Below are positions 8,979-16,960 of a DNA stretch of 64,000 nt, one piece after another (the first letter of the stretch is position 1; each line of letters begins with the position of its first letter). The stretch comes from Algoriphagus litoralis (lineage in GTDB: Bacteria; Bacteroidota; Bacteroidia; Cytophagales; Cyclobacteriaceae), in assembly GCF_003259255.1 (NCBI RefSeq), contig NZ_QGOL01000011.1, positions 62,001 through 126,000 on the forward strand, read 5' to 3'. The notes below the pieces were generated by a model. It ran no database searches. It was given only the letters and a program-made list of their open reading frames with translations, and was not told the origin of the DNA. The translations under genes were made by a program, and so were the position numbers.

Positions 8979-9967
8979 AAGTCTAGAGAAATCCCAAAAT
9001 TGATCAGATTTTGGAATTGGACTGCTTGTTTTGAAGTGCCGTCATCCTGCCGAATAAATACCTCCTCATCGTAAATCAAGGCAGTTTCGATTCGGGTAGA
9101 AATGAATTTGTTCACCTTTAATCTGATGATGGAGTTAAGATTGACGACCATATTTCCAAAACTTTCATAGTTTGAAAATAGGTTTAAATCGGCCTTCCAA
9201 GATACATTTTCCATCAGTTTGACGTCCACAATTCCCACCGCGAAGGACATCCCTGCCTCAGCTCTCACATGCTCTCCGGGCATCACGCCAAATGCTCCTA
9301 CGTTGCTCAGGGAATCATTCATTACGATGGTAAATCGTCCGGTGAACGGAGACAAAATAACCGAAATCCTGCTTTTATCTTCGTAGGTTTTTCGGTAATT
9401 CAGACCAGTGGAAGATTGCAGGTATCCGGGAGAAAGCAAGTCTGAAATCTTGGTACGGACATCTACCTCGCTTCCCGCAGGTCGGGAATATTTAAATCCT
9501 TCCAAAAGTTGCGTTCTCGCATCCAGCTGGGTGGTGAGGTACATTACTTCGGATAACTGGCGACCATAATTGCTGACAAAAACGAAGTTGTCGTTTGTCT
9601 TTCGTGTTTCAAATTGGCGATCAGATTGCCTATTGAAACCTAGATTGATCGTCAGTTGGGTGTCCCAGACTTTAGAGTCTTTTTTGTAATTGGCAAAGAG
9701 AGAAATTCCGGAATTAAGCGCAAAAGAACTCGCTCCACCTGCCGCCCAATTGCTCAGCGTAACCTGTTGGATATTGAGGTTATAGTTTCCTCCTGTCTTC
9801 CAAAAGATCTCCTTCACCGGTTCTTCTACCAGAATCGAATCTCCCAGCATCAAGAGGGTGTCTCCATTGATCAGCACAGTATCAGGAATAATCAATCGAT
9901 CCTGAGCCCACGCAGAAAAGCTCAAAATGAAAAATAGAATTCCTGAAAAAAGAAAGGATTTACGCAT
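8975..9967 (-). CDS. DUF3078 domain-containing exported protein
   Basis: A 330-residue protein with a signal peptide ending at SAWAQ (residue 22). The body is rich in alternating polar/aromatic beta strands (WKTGGNYNLNIQQVTLSNWAAGG near 55-78), the hallmark of DUF3078, and ends in aromatic Phe (ISLDF), as outer-membrane beta barrels do. It is probably an outer-membrane protein of unknown role. Its stop overlaps the dnaX stop by 3 bp in convergent orientation. Confidence 0.82.
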   Translation of the reverse strand: MRKSFLFSGILFFILSFSAWAQDRLIIPDTVLINGDTLLMLGDSILVEEPVKEIFWKTGGNYNLNIQQVTLSNWAAGGASSFALNSGISLFANYKKDSKVWDTQLTINLGFNRQSDRQFETRKTNDNFVFVSNYGRQLSEVMYLTTQLDARTQLLEGFKYSRPAGSEVDVRTKISDLLSPGYLQSSTGLNYRKTYEDKSRISVILSPFTGRFTIVMNDSLSNVGAFGVMPGEHVRAEAGMSFAVGIVDVKLMENVSWKADLNLFSNYESFGNMVVNLNSIIRLKVNKFISTRIETALIYDEEVFIRQDDGTSKQAVQFQNLINFGISLDF

Positions 9968-9990
9968 TCAAGGAAAATTTGACGGGCAGA

Positions 9991-11574
9991 TCAGGGCTTG
10001 AAGATAACCAATTTCTGCCCGATGCTGATGATGTTTTGACTTCCGATATTGTTCCAGGATTTTAAATTTTCGACTGAAACTCCATATTTTCTGGAAATGG
10101 CAAAGAGCGTCTCGCCCTGAGCTACGGTATGAGTTACCCGGTTAGGTTGAGCCTCTTTCACAGGTTCATTCATAGTGTTAGGCTTGGTTTCTACCGGGGT
10201 AGATTCCACCGAAACTACAGCAGTTTTATTTTGAGGAATGGGTTGATTTACTGGTACGACAGGGATTTCCTCTCCACGTTTCCTCGGTTCCCTGAGATTC
10301 AATACCATGCCTGCCTTGAGATCTGCATCCTTTCTGATCCGATTTTTTGATTTGAGTGAGGCCAGTCGGATACCATACTTCTGAGAGATTGACCAAAGTG
10401 TCTCACCCGGTAAAACGATATGCGTCTCTACCTCGGCACTTGATTTTTTCTTTTCCGTGTAGTAGTATTTTCCAGTTTCGATTCGCTCCCCATTTTCCAT
10501 GTCATTTAACCTCAAAAACTTCTTTTCCTTCACCCCTATCTCATCTGCAAATTTGCTTGGCGTGGTGGTTTTCGCTGCTAAAACCCCATCCAATTCGTTG
10601 ACAGTGATCTGATTGGGTTGATTTGCTTTGGTCGTATTTCCTGAAATTCTTGGGTAAGAATTTGCCTGCTTATAAGCAGGGGAATTTTTGGCAGGTGCTG
10701 TGGAGGTTTGGGATTTTTTGGGTTTGTCTTCAGATTTAATCACAGCTGGCTCGATAGGAAGATTTCCCTCTTTGATAAAGAAGACCGTAAAAGTCCCCGA
10801 AGGGACTTTCCCATTTCCGGCCCATTTATTGAATTCTTTGAGGTGCTCTTCACTCACTCCAAATCGCTTGGAAAGCGTAGCCATGCTGACAGGCCCCTGC
10901 ACTGTCATTTCCACCAGCTTTTGATTGGAAACGAATGTGCCAAACTGATTTTCATAGGCAATCTTATGCGCTAAGTATTTTTTAAAATACCAATGGGTAT
11001 TGCGGTCAACTTCGATTACTTTTTTGCCTGAATACTGATTGCCAAAGTAAGCTTTGGCGCCACCAAGTCCCATCTGGTAGGAGACCAGGGCAGTCATCCA
11101 GTTATTCAGGGCGTTGTTGTGTTTTTTGAGATAAACCGCAGCTCCGCGTGAAGCAGTGGCGATATTCTTTCGCTCGTCGACCTGAGCGTCGACTCTTAAG
11201 CCTACCTCTTCTGCGGTGCCCTGTTTGAATTGCCAGAAACCTACCGCATTTGAAGTAGAGACAGCGTCGGCTATAAGGCCGCTTTCTTGAATGACTAGGT
11301 ATTTCAGATCCTCCGGCACACCCTGACTTCTCAATTCGCGCTCCACGATGGGCATATAAAGATTTATTCGATCCTGCTTGACCTTGAAGTAGGTTGGATT
11401 TCGGTATTGTGCGTCGACGTCCAGCTGAATTTCCCGTTGGGCTTGAGGAGTGATTTTAACAGTCAAATCTGCGAATTCCAGTTGAGCGGGAACCTGTGGG
11501 ATTTGAGCAGATACTGGAGCTATTCGGAGAAAAATGAAAAGAAAAGGAATCAGTAATATTTGCTGGGATTTCAT
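9991..11574 (-). CDS. LysM-containing lytic transglycosylase (MltD-like)
   Basis: A 527-residue exported enzyme with a signal peptide ending at PVSAQ (24). The SLT domain spans about 60-185, with the catalytic Glu in VIQESGL (Glu97) and the AVGFWQFK and YQMGLGGA motifs. A degenerate LysM-like segment lies at about 225-275. Two clear LysM repeats at about 383-430 and 481-527 (both with PGETL or QGETL plus WSIS/FAIS) bind peptidoglycan. It should cut glycan strands during wall growth or turnover. A Pro/Lys-rich linker separates catalytic and binding parts. Confidence 0.92.
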   Translation of the reverse strand: MKSQQILLIPFLFIFLRIAPVSAQIPQVPAQLEFADLTVKITPQAQREIQLDVDAQYRNPTYFKVKQDRINLYMPIVERELRSQGVPEDLKYLVIQESGLIADAVSTSNAVGFWQFKQGTAEEVGLRVDAQVDERKNIATASRGAAVYLKKHNNALNNWMTALVSYQMGLGGAKAYFGNQYSGKKVIEVDRNTHWYFKKYLAHKIAYENQFGTFVSNQKLVEMTVQGPVSMATLSKRFGVSEEHLKEFNKWAGNGKVPSGTFTVFFIKEGNLPIEPAVIKSEDKPKKSQTSTAPAKNSPAYKQANSYPRISGNTTKANQPNQITVNELDGVLAAKTTTPSKFADEIGVKEKKFLRLNDMENGERIETGKYYYTEKKKSSAEVETHIVLPGETLWSISQKYGIRLASLKSKNRIRKDADLKAGMVLNLREPRKRGEEIPVVPVNQPIPQNKTAVVSVESTPVETKPNTMNEPVKEAQPNRVTHTVAQGETLFAISRKYGVSVENLKSWNNIGSQNIISIGQKLVIFKP

Positions 11575-11635
11575 CGAAAGGTACTTTCGTTTTATTTATC
11601 CTTGCTGTGCAAAAATGATTCCCATTTTGTTAGAA

Positions 11636-12280
11636 TTAGAGTTTTCTAGCCATCAATACCCCGTCCCGAATTGGTAGAAGAATATTTTCTACCCGGGGAT
11701 CATCTTGGACCTTTTGATTGAAATCCAAAAGTGCTTTGGTGTCCTTGTCGATTTTTTGTCCTGGTTCTACTAGAATTTTGCCAGACCAAAGGACATTGTC
11801 TGCCAGAATGATACCGCCGCTAGGTACCTTATCAATCACCAAGTCAAAATAATCTGCGTAGTAAAACTTATCTGCGTCGATAAATACCAGATCAAAAGGC
11901 CCCTCCAGTGTGGGAATAATTTCACGCGCATTCCCTAATTGGTAGTCGATTTGTTCTGCTAGGCCACTTTCTTCAAAAAATCCCCGAACCATCGTTTCCA
12001 GCTCGTCATTAATATCCAGTGTGATGAGTTTACCGCCTTTCTTTAGCCCTCTTGCCAGACAAATACCCGAATATCCCGTGTAAGTTCCAATTTCTAGAAT
12101 GGTCTTGGGCTGATGCATTTTGACAAAAAACTCCAGCATTTTTCCCTGAAGATGACCAGAGATCATGCGAGGCATCAGAACTTTGGCTTGAGTTTCCCGT
12201 GTGATTTTTTTCAAAAGCGCATCTTCATCACTGGTGATGGATTCACAATAGGCCAAAAGCGCCGGATCAATAAATTCCAT
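11636..12280 (-). CDS. Class I SAM-dependent O-methyltransferase
   Basis: A 214-residue member of the caffeoyl-CoA/catechol O-methyltransferase family (OMT_3). It has the SAM-binding motif ILEIGTYTGYSGICLA (about 80-95), LVFIDADK (metal ligand Asp) and a second acidic site at ILADNVLW. It should methylate a diphenol or similar small molecule with a divalent metal. It starts 2 nt after the stop of the M16 peptidase gene, so the two are likely co-transcribed. Confidence 0.9.
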   Translation of the reverse strand: MEFIDPALLAYCESITSDEDALLKKITRETQAKVLMPRMISGHLQGKMLEFFVKMHQPKTILEIGTYTGYSGICLARGLKKGGKLITLDINDELETMVRGFFEESGLAEQIDYQLGNAREIIPTLEGPFDLVFIDADKFYYADYFDLVIDKVPSGGIILADNVLWSGKILVEPGQKIDKDTKALLDFNQKVQDDPRVENILLPIRDGVLMARKL

Positions 12281-12282
12281 TT

Positions 12283-13512
12283 TTAATTGGGGGTGTAAAT
12301 TAAATAGCTGAGCTGCACAGGATTGAAAATTTCCTGTGCGATTTCCTGAATTTGTTCGGCAGTGGTTGATCGGATTTTATCAAAAATCACATCCAATGGA
12401 TCGATTTTGTCGTGATCGATTAAACTTTTACCATAAACCAACATCAAGGCGGCATAATTTTCCTCAGCCATGGCCATTTGACCGATAGCCTGTTCTTTAG
12501 CCATGTGAAGTTGAGTACTTCCGAGCTTTTTACTTCGCAGTCGTTCCATTTCCCGATGGATGATTGTCATGGATTTTTTTAGTGTTTTTTCTTCTGTGCC
12601 AAAGAAAATTCCAAAAAATCCGGTGTCGGAGAAGGCCTGATAGCTCGATTCGATACTGTAAACGTAGCCGTGATTTTCCCTGAGGGAAAGGTTCAACCTG
12701 CTGTTCATCGTAGGCCCGCCAAGGATATTATTCAGGAGGTAAAGCTTAAATCGGTTTGGGTCGTGGAGGGAATAGGCAGGTCGTCCAATAGCACAAAGTG
12801 ATTGTGTCACGTCTCGGGAAATTGTCTTTCTCTTTGGGACATAATCATGGAAGCCGCTCCGGACATACAGCGTGTGTTTGGCTTGAATCTGGCTCAAGGG
12901 GCCTTCTATCGCCTTTAAAACCTTCTCAAAAGTGATGTTTCCTACGACCGAAAAGACAATCTCGGATGTGTCCAATCGGGAAGAAATGAAATCAAAGAAA
13001 TCCTGCTGGGTAAATCGGGAGACTGTCTCTTCCGTTCCCAAAATATTTCGGCCCAAAGCATGATTGGCAAAGACCAATTCATCCAACTCATCCTGAATCG
13101 AATCATCCGGGGAATCTCGATACATGGCCATTTCCTCCAAGATCACTTGTCTTTCCTTTTCGATCTGCTTGGTTGGAAAAGTGCTATTGAAAGTGATATC
13201 AAACAGTAATTCGGCAGCTTTATCGTAGTGTTCCTTCAGGATGGAGGCGTAGAAGCAGACTTTTTCCTTGGTGGTGTAAGCATTGAGTTCACCTCCAAGG
13301 GACTCAAGGCGATTGATGATGTGAAAAGTTTTTCGCTTGTGGGTGCCTTTGAAAGCCATATGCTCCCAGAAATGTGCCAATCCTTCCAGTTCTTTGTCTT
13401 CATCCCTGCTTCCGATATTGAGGATAAATCCACAGTGGACGATTCGGGTATGGGTGATTTGCTGATGAACGATGCGAATCCCGTTTGGTAATTCTTTAAT
13501 ATTTAACTGCAT
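12283..13512 (-). CDS. M16 family zinc metallopeptidase
   Basis: A 409-residue protein counted from the ATG at 13512. The frame opens 11 codons earlier, but QLNIKELPNGIRIVHQ is the usual family start. The inverted zinc motif HFWEH lies in GLAHFWEHMAFKGT, with the distal Glu in the EKERQVILEEM region. This is the processing-peptidase type with two M16 halves (about 1-205 and 206-409). It is likely cytoplasmic or periplasmic with unknown substrate; no signal peptide is seen. Confidence 0.9.
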   Translation of the reverse strand: MQLNIKELPNGIRIVHQQITHTRIVHCGFILNIGSRDEDKELEGLAHFWEHMAFKGTHKRKTFHIINRLESLGGELNAYTTKEKVCFYASILKEHYDKAAELLFDITFNSTFPTKQIEKERQVILEEMAMYRDSPDDSIQDELDELVFANHALGRNILGTEETVSRFTQQDFFDFISSRLDTSEIVFSVVGNITFEKVLKAIEGPLSQIQAKHTLYVRSGFHDYVPKRKTISRDVTQSLCAIGRPAYSLHDPNRFKLYLLNNILGGPTMNSRLNLSLRENHGYVYSIESSYQAFSDTGFFGIFFGTEEKTLKKSMTIIHREMERLRSKKLGSTQLHMAKEQAIGQMAMAEENYAALMLVYGKSLIDHDKIDPLDVIFDKIRSTTAEQIQEIAQEIFNPVQLSYLIYTPN

Positions 13513-13645
13513 GCTGATATTCTGTCTCCACGTCGGAAAATACACATAAATGCTAAAACTGTAATGATGGGAATTTAATTCAGGAAAGAACTGAATTGTT
13601 ACCTTTAGGGTGAAAATAATTGGATTGAAAATTCTCCATTACTAC

Positions 13646-14935
13646 ATGAAATATATTCCACTACCCAAAGAACTCTATATCCGTAACCGCGCTAAGCTTG
13701 CTTCCAAAATGGCAAAGAATTCTGTGGCCGTATTTAATGCCAATGATATCATGCCAACCAATGCGGACGGCACGATGAAGTTTCGGCAAAATAATGACTT
13801 GTTTTATCTCTGTGGAATCGACCAGGAAGAGACCATTCTGCTGATCGCTCCTGATTGTCCTAATCCAGCCTGGCGGGAAGTGCTTTTCCTCAGGGAAACC
13901 AACGAGCATATCGCTGTCTGGGAAGGTCACAAATACACCAAAGAGGAGGCAAAAGCTGCTTCTGGAATTGAAAATGTCCAATGGCTCTCTGCTTTCGATA
14001 ATATTTTTAGCTGGGTGGCAAATCTCTCTGAGCGAATCTACCTCAATACCAATGAGCATCTCAGGGCAGGGATCGTAGTGGAGACACGTGATGTCCGATT
14101 TATCAAAAGCTGCAAAGAACGCTATCCCCTACATACTTACGAGCGAGTGGCTCCAATCATGCACGGACTTCGCGGAGTGAAAGAACAGGAAGAAATCGAT
14201 CAGATGCAGGTAGCCTGTGATATCACTGAGAAGGGTTTCCGCCGAATCCTTTCCTTTGTAAAACCCGGAGTAACGGAATATGAAATCGAAGCTGAGTTTA
14301 TCCATGAGTTTATCCGAAACCGCAGCAAAGGATTTGCTTACGAACCTATTATTGCGTCAGGTTCCTCAGCATGTGTGCTACACTATATCGAAAACAACAA
14401 GGCCTGTCTCGATGGAGAGCTGCTGCTTATGGATGTGGGAGCCGAATACGGGAATTACAATGCAGATATGACCCGCACGATTCCGGTCAATGGCAGATTT
14501 ACCAAGAGACAACGGGCGGTTTATGATGCAGTTTTAAGGGTACACAAAGAGGCTTCGAATATTTTAAGACCTGGAACTAACATTCAGGATTACCACAAAG
14601 AAGTCGGCCTGATTATGCAATCCGAATTAATCGGTTTGGGCTTGATTGATCAGACCGATATCAAAAACCAGGATCCGAACTGGCCGGCATATAAAAAATA
14701 TTTCATGCACGGAACTTCGCACCATTTAGGTTTGGATGTGCATGACGTGGGGACGATGCATTATCCGATCACTCCAGGGATGGTGTTTACTGTCGAGCCG
14801 GGGATTTACATTCCTGCTGAGGGAATTGGGATTCGATTGGAAAACAATATTGTGATCCAGGAAAACGGCTTTTTCGATCTAATGCTAAACATTCCGATCG
14901 AGGCCGAGGAAATTGAGGAGTTGATGAATTCGTAA
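13646..14935 (+). CDS. Aminopeptidase P family protein (Xaa-Pro aminopeptidase)
   Basis: Start chosen at ATG 13646 (MKYIPLPKELYIRNRAKLAS), giving 429 residues; a GTG at 13610 would add 12 unlikely residues. An AMP_N domain (about 1-140) precedes the pita-bread metallopeptidase fold. The dinuclear metal ligands are visible: two Asp in LLMDVGAEYGNYNADMTRT, His in GTSHHLGLDVHD, Glu in FTVEPGIY and Glu in IGIRLENN. It removes N-terminal residues before proline. Confidence 0.93.
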   Translation: MKYIPLPKELYIRNRAKLASKMAKNSVAVFNANDIMPTNADGTMKFRQNNDLFYLCGIDQEETILLIAPDCPNPAWREVLFLRETNEHIAVWEGHKYTKEEAKAASGIENVQWLSAFDNIFSWVANLSERIYLNTNEHLRAGIVVETRDVRFIKSCKERYPLHTYERVAPIMHGLRGVKEQEEIDQMQVACDITEKGFRRILSFVKPGVTEYEIEAEFIHEFIRNRSKGFAYEPIIASGSSACVLHYIENNKACLDGELLLMDVGAEYGNYNADMTRTIPVNGRFTKRQRAVYDAVLRVHKEASNILRPGTNIQDYHKEVGLIMQSELIGLGLIDQTDIKNQDPNWPAYKKYFMHGTSHHLGLDVHDVGTMHYPITPGMVFTVEPGIYIPAEGIGIRLENNIVIQENGFFDLMLNIPIEAEEIEELMNS

Positions 14936-15001
14936 ACTAATTCGAGGAAAGAGAACTTTTCCAAACTTTCAAACTTTGGAAAAATTCTTTACATAATACT
15001 T

Positions 15002-15032
15002 AAAACTCTCCAGAACTAATTTGGGGAGTTTT
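15002..15032 (+). terminator. Terminator after the aminopeptidase gene (left end of accessory insert)
   Basis: Arms 15002-15011 and 15023-15032 (10 bp, one G-U) precede a T run. The loop and lower stem share AACTAATTTG with the terminator at 15682-15717 on the far side of vapBC. Confidence 0.8.
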
Positions 15033-15041
15033 TCCTTTTTA

Positions 15042-15070
15042 GTGTATAGAAAAAAGTATATTGGTGTATA
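15042..15070 (+). promoter_or_regulatory. Putative VapBC operator repeats
   Basis: Two GTGTATA words at 15042-15048 and 15064-15070, spaced 22 bp apart, flank an AGTATA at 15055-15060, just before the vapB start. VapB-type antitoxins usually bind such repeats and repress their own promoter. Confidence 0.45.
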
Positions 15071-15082
15071 AACTTCATTATC

Positions 15083-15277
15083 ATGAGAACGAACATTGAA
15101 ATTAATCAGAATTTGATCGAAGAGATTATGAAGATGACCTCGATAAAAACAAAAAAAGAAGCAGTTCACCTTGCACTTGAGGAATTCTTAAGAAGACTAA
15201 AATTAAACGAATTGGCAGGCATGGCAGGGGAAATTGAATGGGAGGGAGATCTTGAGGAGATGAGAATTGAAAAGTAG
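15083..15277 (+). CDS. vapB: VapB-type antitoxin
   Basis: A 64-residue protein. The first 45 residues form a ribbon-helix-helix DNA-binding region (MRTNIEINQNLIEEIMKM...TKKEAVHLALEEFLRR). The acidic C-terminus (GEIEWEGDLEEM) would wrap the toxin. It lies 5 nt before the PIN-domain gene. Expected role: neutralise VapC and autoregulate the operon. The pair sits between two similar terminators, apart from the surrounding housekeeping genes. Confidence 0.88.
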   Translation: MRTNIEINQNLIEEIMKMTSIKTKKEAVHLALEEFLRRLKLNELAGMAGEIEWEGDLEEMRIEK

Positions 15278-15282
15278 TCGAG

Positions 15283-15675
15283 ATGCAAGTTTTGGTTGAT
15301 ACTAGCGCATGGATTCATTTTTTCAGAGACTCTAATCCTGTGATTCGAGAGAAAGTTAGATCGTTACTTTATGAGGACAAAGCAGTGATTTGTCCAATCA
15401 TCTTGCAGGAAATTTTTCAAGGCATGAAATCTGAAATGGAAGCTGAAAGAGTATCGCATTTTTTCAATTTTATCCCAAAACTGAAAATTGACCCATATTT
15501 GGTGGCTTTTGGCGCTGCTGAGATTTACAGAGATTGTAAGAAAATGGGCATTACCATCACGAAAAGTCCGGATTGTCAGATTGCATTTTTCTCCAAGTTG
15601 GAGGGGCTCCCTTTGCTCCATGATGACAGGGATTTTTTTAATATTGCCAAAGTAATCGATCTTCAGTTCTTTTAA
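15283..15675 (+). CDS. vapC: VapC-type PIN-domain ribonuclease toxin
   Basis: A 130-residue PIN domain with the acidic site intact: Asp6 (VLVDTSAW), Glu43 (ILQEIFQG), Asp97 (SPDCQIA) and the acidic cluster HDDRDF (114-117). Family knowledge: Mg2+-dependent RNase, often cutting tRNA or rRNA, held inactive by VapB. Nothing suggests that the toxin is broken. Confidence 0.92.
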   Translation: MQVLVDTSAWIHFFRDSNPVIREKVRSLLYEDKAVICPIILQEIFQGMKSEMEAERVSHFFNFIPKLKIDPYLVAFGAAEIYRDCKKMGITITKSPDCQIAFFSKLEGLPLLHDDRDFFNIAKVIDLQFF

Positions 15676-15681
15676 AAAATA

Positions 15682-15717
15682 AAAAACCCTCTCAAAAACT
15701 AATTTGAGAGGGTTTTT
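15682..15717 (+). terminator. Terminator after vapC, probably the displaced tsf terminator
   Basis: Perfect 15-bp arms (15682-15696, 15703-15717). It resembles the present tsf terminator at 16905-16938 in sequence and in its position next to a tsf 3' end, so it looks like the terminator that tsf had before the insertion. Confidence 0.8.
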
Positions 15718-15737
15718 AAAGTTATTCTTAAGGGAAG

Positions 15738-15805
15738 AATTACCCGATAGAAATTCTCTTGAATGCATTTACAGTCATTCCATTGCTTACCCCGTCGCGG
15801 TGGCT
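15738..15805 (-). pseudogene. Displaced 3'-end fragment of tsf (EF-Ts)
   Basis: On the minus strand this reads DGVSNGMTVNAFKRISIG and a stop, against DGVSKGLTVNAFKRISIG at the end of intact tsf. Bases 15738-15777 are identical to 16959-16998 over 40 bp; similarity continues to about 15796 with several substitutions. Upstream codons (to about 15805) no longer match. It is a relic of the tsf end, 1221 bp from the living copy. Confidence 0.88.
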
Positions 15806-15810
15806 TTTGA

Positions 15811-16290
15811 TCAAAGCACGATTTCTGTTAAAAATGGAAAATCATCAAAGGGTTGGATTAATTCTAAGAGCTGATTATCTCGTCTTACACCTGTAGGAAT
15901 GTAATAAGATAAGCCGCAAAGAATTGTTTTCTTTTTCGCAGTGTACTTTAGCGAAATAATTTCTGTCTCATTTGCTTGAATTACATATTCAAAGTTAGGT
16001 TCATCAGGTATTGACAACAAGAGGGTATTGTCATAAATTCTAATATCCGCATCGGGAACAGCGAATTGACTTGCTGGATTGAATCGAATGCTTTCTCCCC
16101 TTACAAGAGTTATGTTATTTGGGTCAAGAGTTCCGTTTTCAATCAAATTGTTTCCACTGGAATCGACTAGTTTGAGGTAAAGGGAAGGGAATGCGGGATC
16201 ATACCTTTCGCAGTCAACTTCATCATCTACGTTCGAACAATTGGAAAAAAGAAAACCGATTAGAATGAATATAATAAACTTTTTCATCAC
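15811..16290 (-). CDS. Hypothetical lipoprotein (tsf insert, gene 2)
   Basis: A 159-residue protein with a lipoprotein signal (hydrophobic run, then LFSNC, Cys18). I do not recognise the family. Its mature part shares a layout with the gene upstream (16304-16807): a NNLIENGTLDPNNITL stretch against NNLLDPQTEGAVDISKTRL there, and later an extracellular beta-rich domain. It lies 13 bp after its neighbour and inside the 1.2-kb segment between the two tsf ends. No function can be assigned. Confidence 0.75.
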   Translation of the reverse strand: MMKKFIIFILIGFLFSNCSNVDDEVDCERYDPAFPSLYLKLVDSSGNNLIENGTLDPNNITLVRGESIRFNPASQFAVPDADIRIYDNTLLLSIPDEPNFEYVIQANETEIISLKYTAKKKTILCGLSYYIPTGVRRDNQLLELIQPFDDFPFLTEIVL

Positions 16291-16303
16291 CTTTTGGAAG
16301 TTA

Positions 16304-16807
16304 CTATTTTTGGATCAGCTCGATGGTAACTGGATAAAGCGGATCAATTTCTTTATCCCATAAAGTCTTTCCATTTTGGGTGATTTTAGTTAGATGTCTG
16401 GGATTCTCAGCAGAATTGAATGAAAAACTGAGTGTGTCTGCCAAGACTTGGCTCCATTGAATAAAGCCTTCAATCTCTTTTTTATTGCCATTGTACAAAA
16501 ATTGGATCTGGGCTCTCAGGATTCCATTTATTTCAACTGGAGCTATTCCGAAAGGGTTGTCTAATATTTCTCCTCCTTCGACCCGATACATTTTTGCTTC
16601 TCCATTTTCTATCAGGAAAAGTCTGGTTTTACTAATGTCAACTGCTCCTTCCGTCTGAGGATCTAGTAAATTGTTTGCTTCAGAATTCTGGAGATTGACA
16701 TAAAATTCCTGGGAAATAACCATGTCACAACAGTCACGCCTATCAATGCAGCCAGTAAATGATACTAAAATCAAAGCAAGGTAAAATAGAAGTTTATTTT
16801 TTTTCAT
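16304..16807 (-). CDS. Hypothetical lipoprotein (tsf insert, gene 1)
   Basis: Start set at the ATG at 16807, giving MKKNKLLFYLALILVSFTGC, a good lipoprotein signal with lipobox FTGC (Cys20); total 167 residues. A Cys pair (DCCD) follows soon after. The mature part is soluble and beta-rich, with no known family. It is probably a distant paralogue and operon partner of the gene at 15811-16290. Confidence 0.75.
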   Translation of the reverse strand: MKKNKLLFYLALILVSFTGCIDRRDCCDMVISQEFYVNLQNSEANNLLDPQTEGAVDISKTRLFLIENGEAKMYRVEGGEILDNPFGIAPVEINGILRAQIQFLYNGNKKEIEGFIQWSQVLADTLSFSFNSAENPRHLTKITQNGKTLWDKEIDPLYPVTIELIQK

Positions 16808-16904
16808 GATGTTAAAACTATGTAACGCAACCATACAACAAAACGCTACTCAATATCATTGTTGTTCAAGAATATAAGCAAGAAAATAGTTCAGGGTAAA
16901 TAGC

Positions 16905-16938
16905 AAAAACCCTCCCAGATCGCTCCGAGAGGGTTTTT
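16905..16938 (-). terminator. Current tsf terminator region
   Basis: Arms 16905-16914 and 16929-16938 (10 bp, perfect) lie about 20 bp beyond the tsf stop. It is the counterpart of the hairpin at 15682-15717. Confidence 0.7.
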
Positions 16939-16960
16939 TAAAGAAGTTTAATTGGGAAAA

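Noticed and set aside
15364-15768. 134-codon minus-strand frame across vapC and the tsf fragment
   Set aside because: It is the reverse of vapC in a different frame from the tsf relic; VapC on the plus strand keeps its active site.
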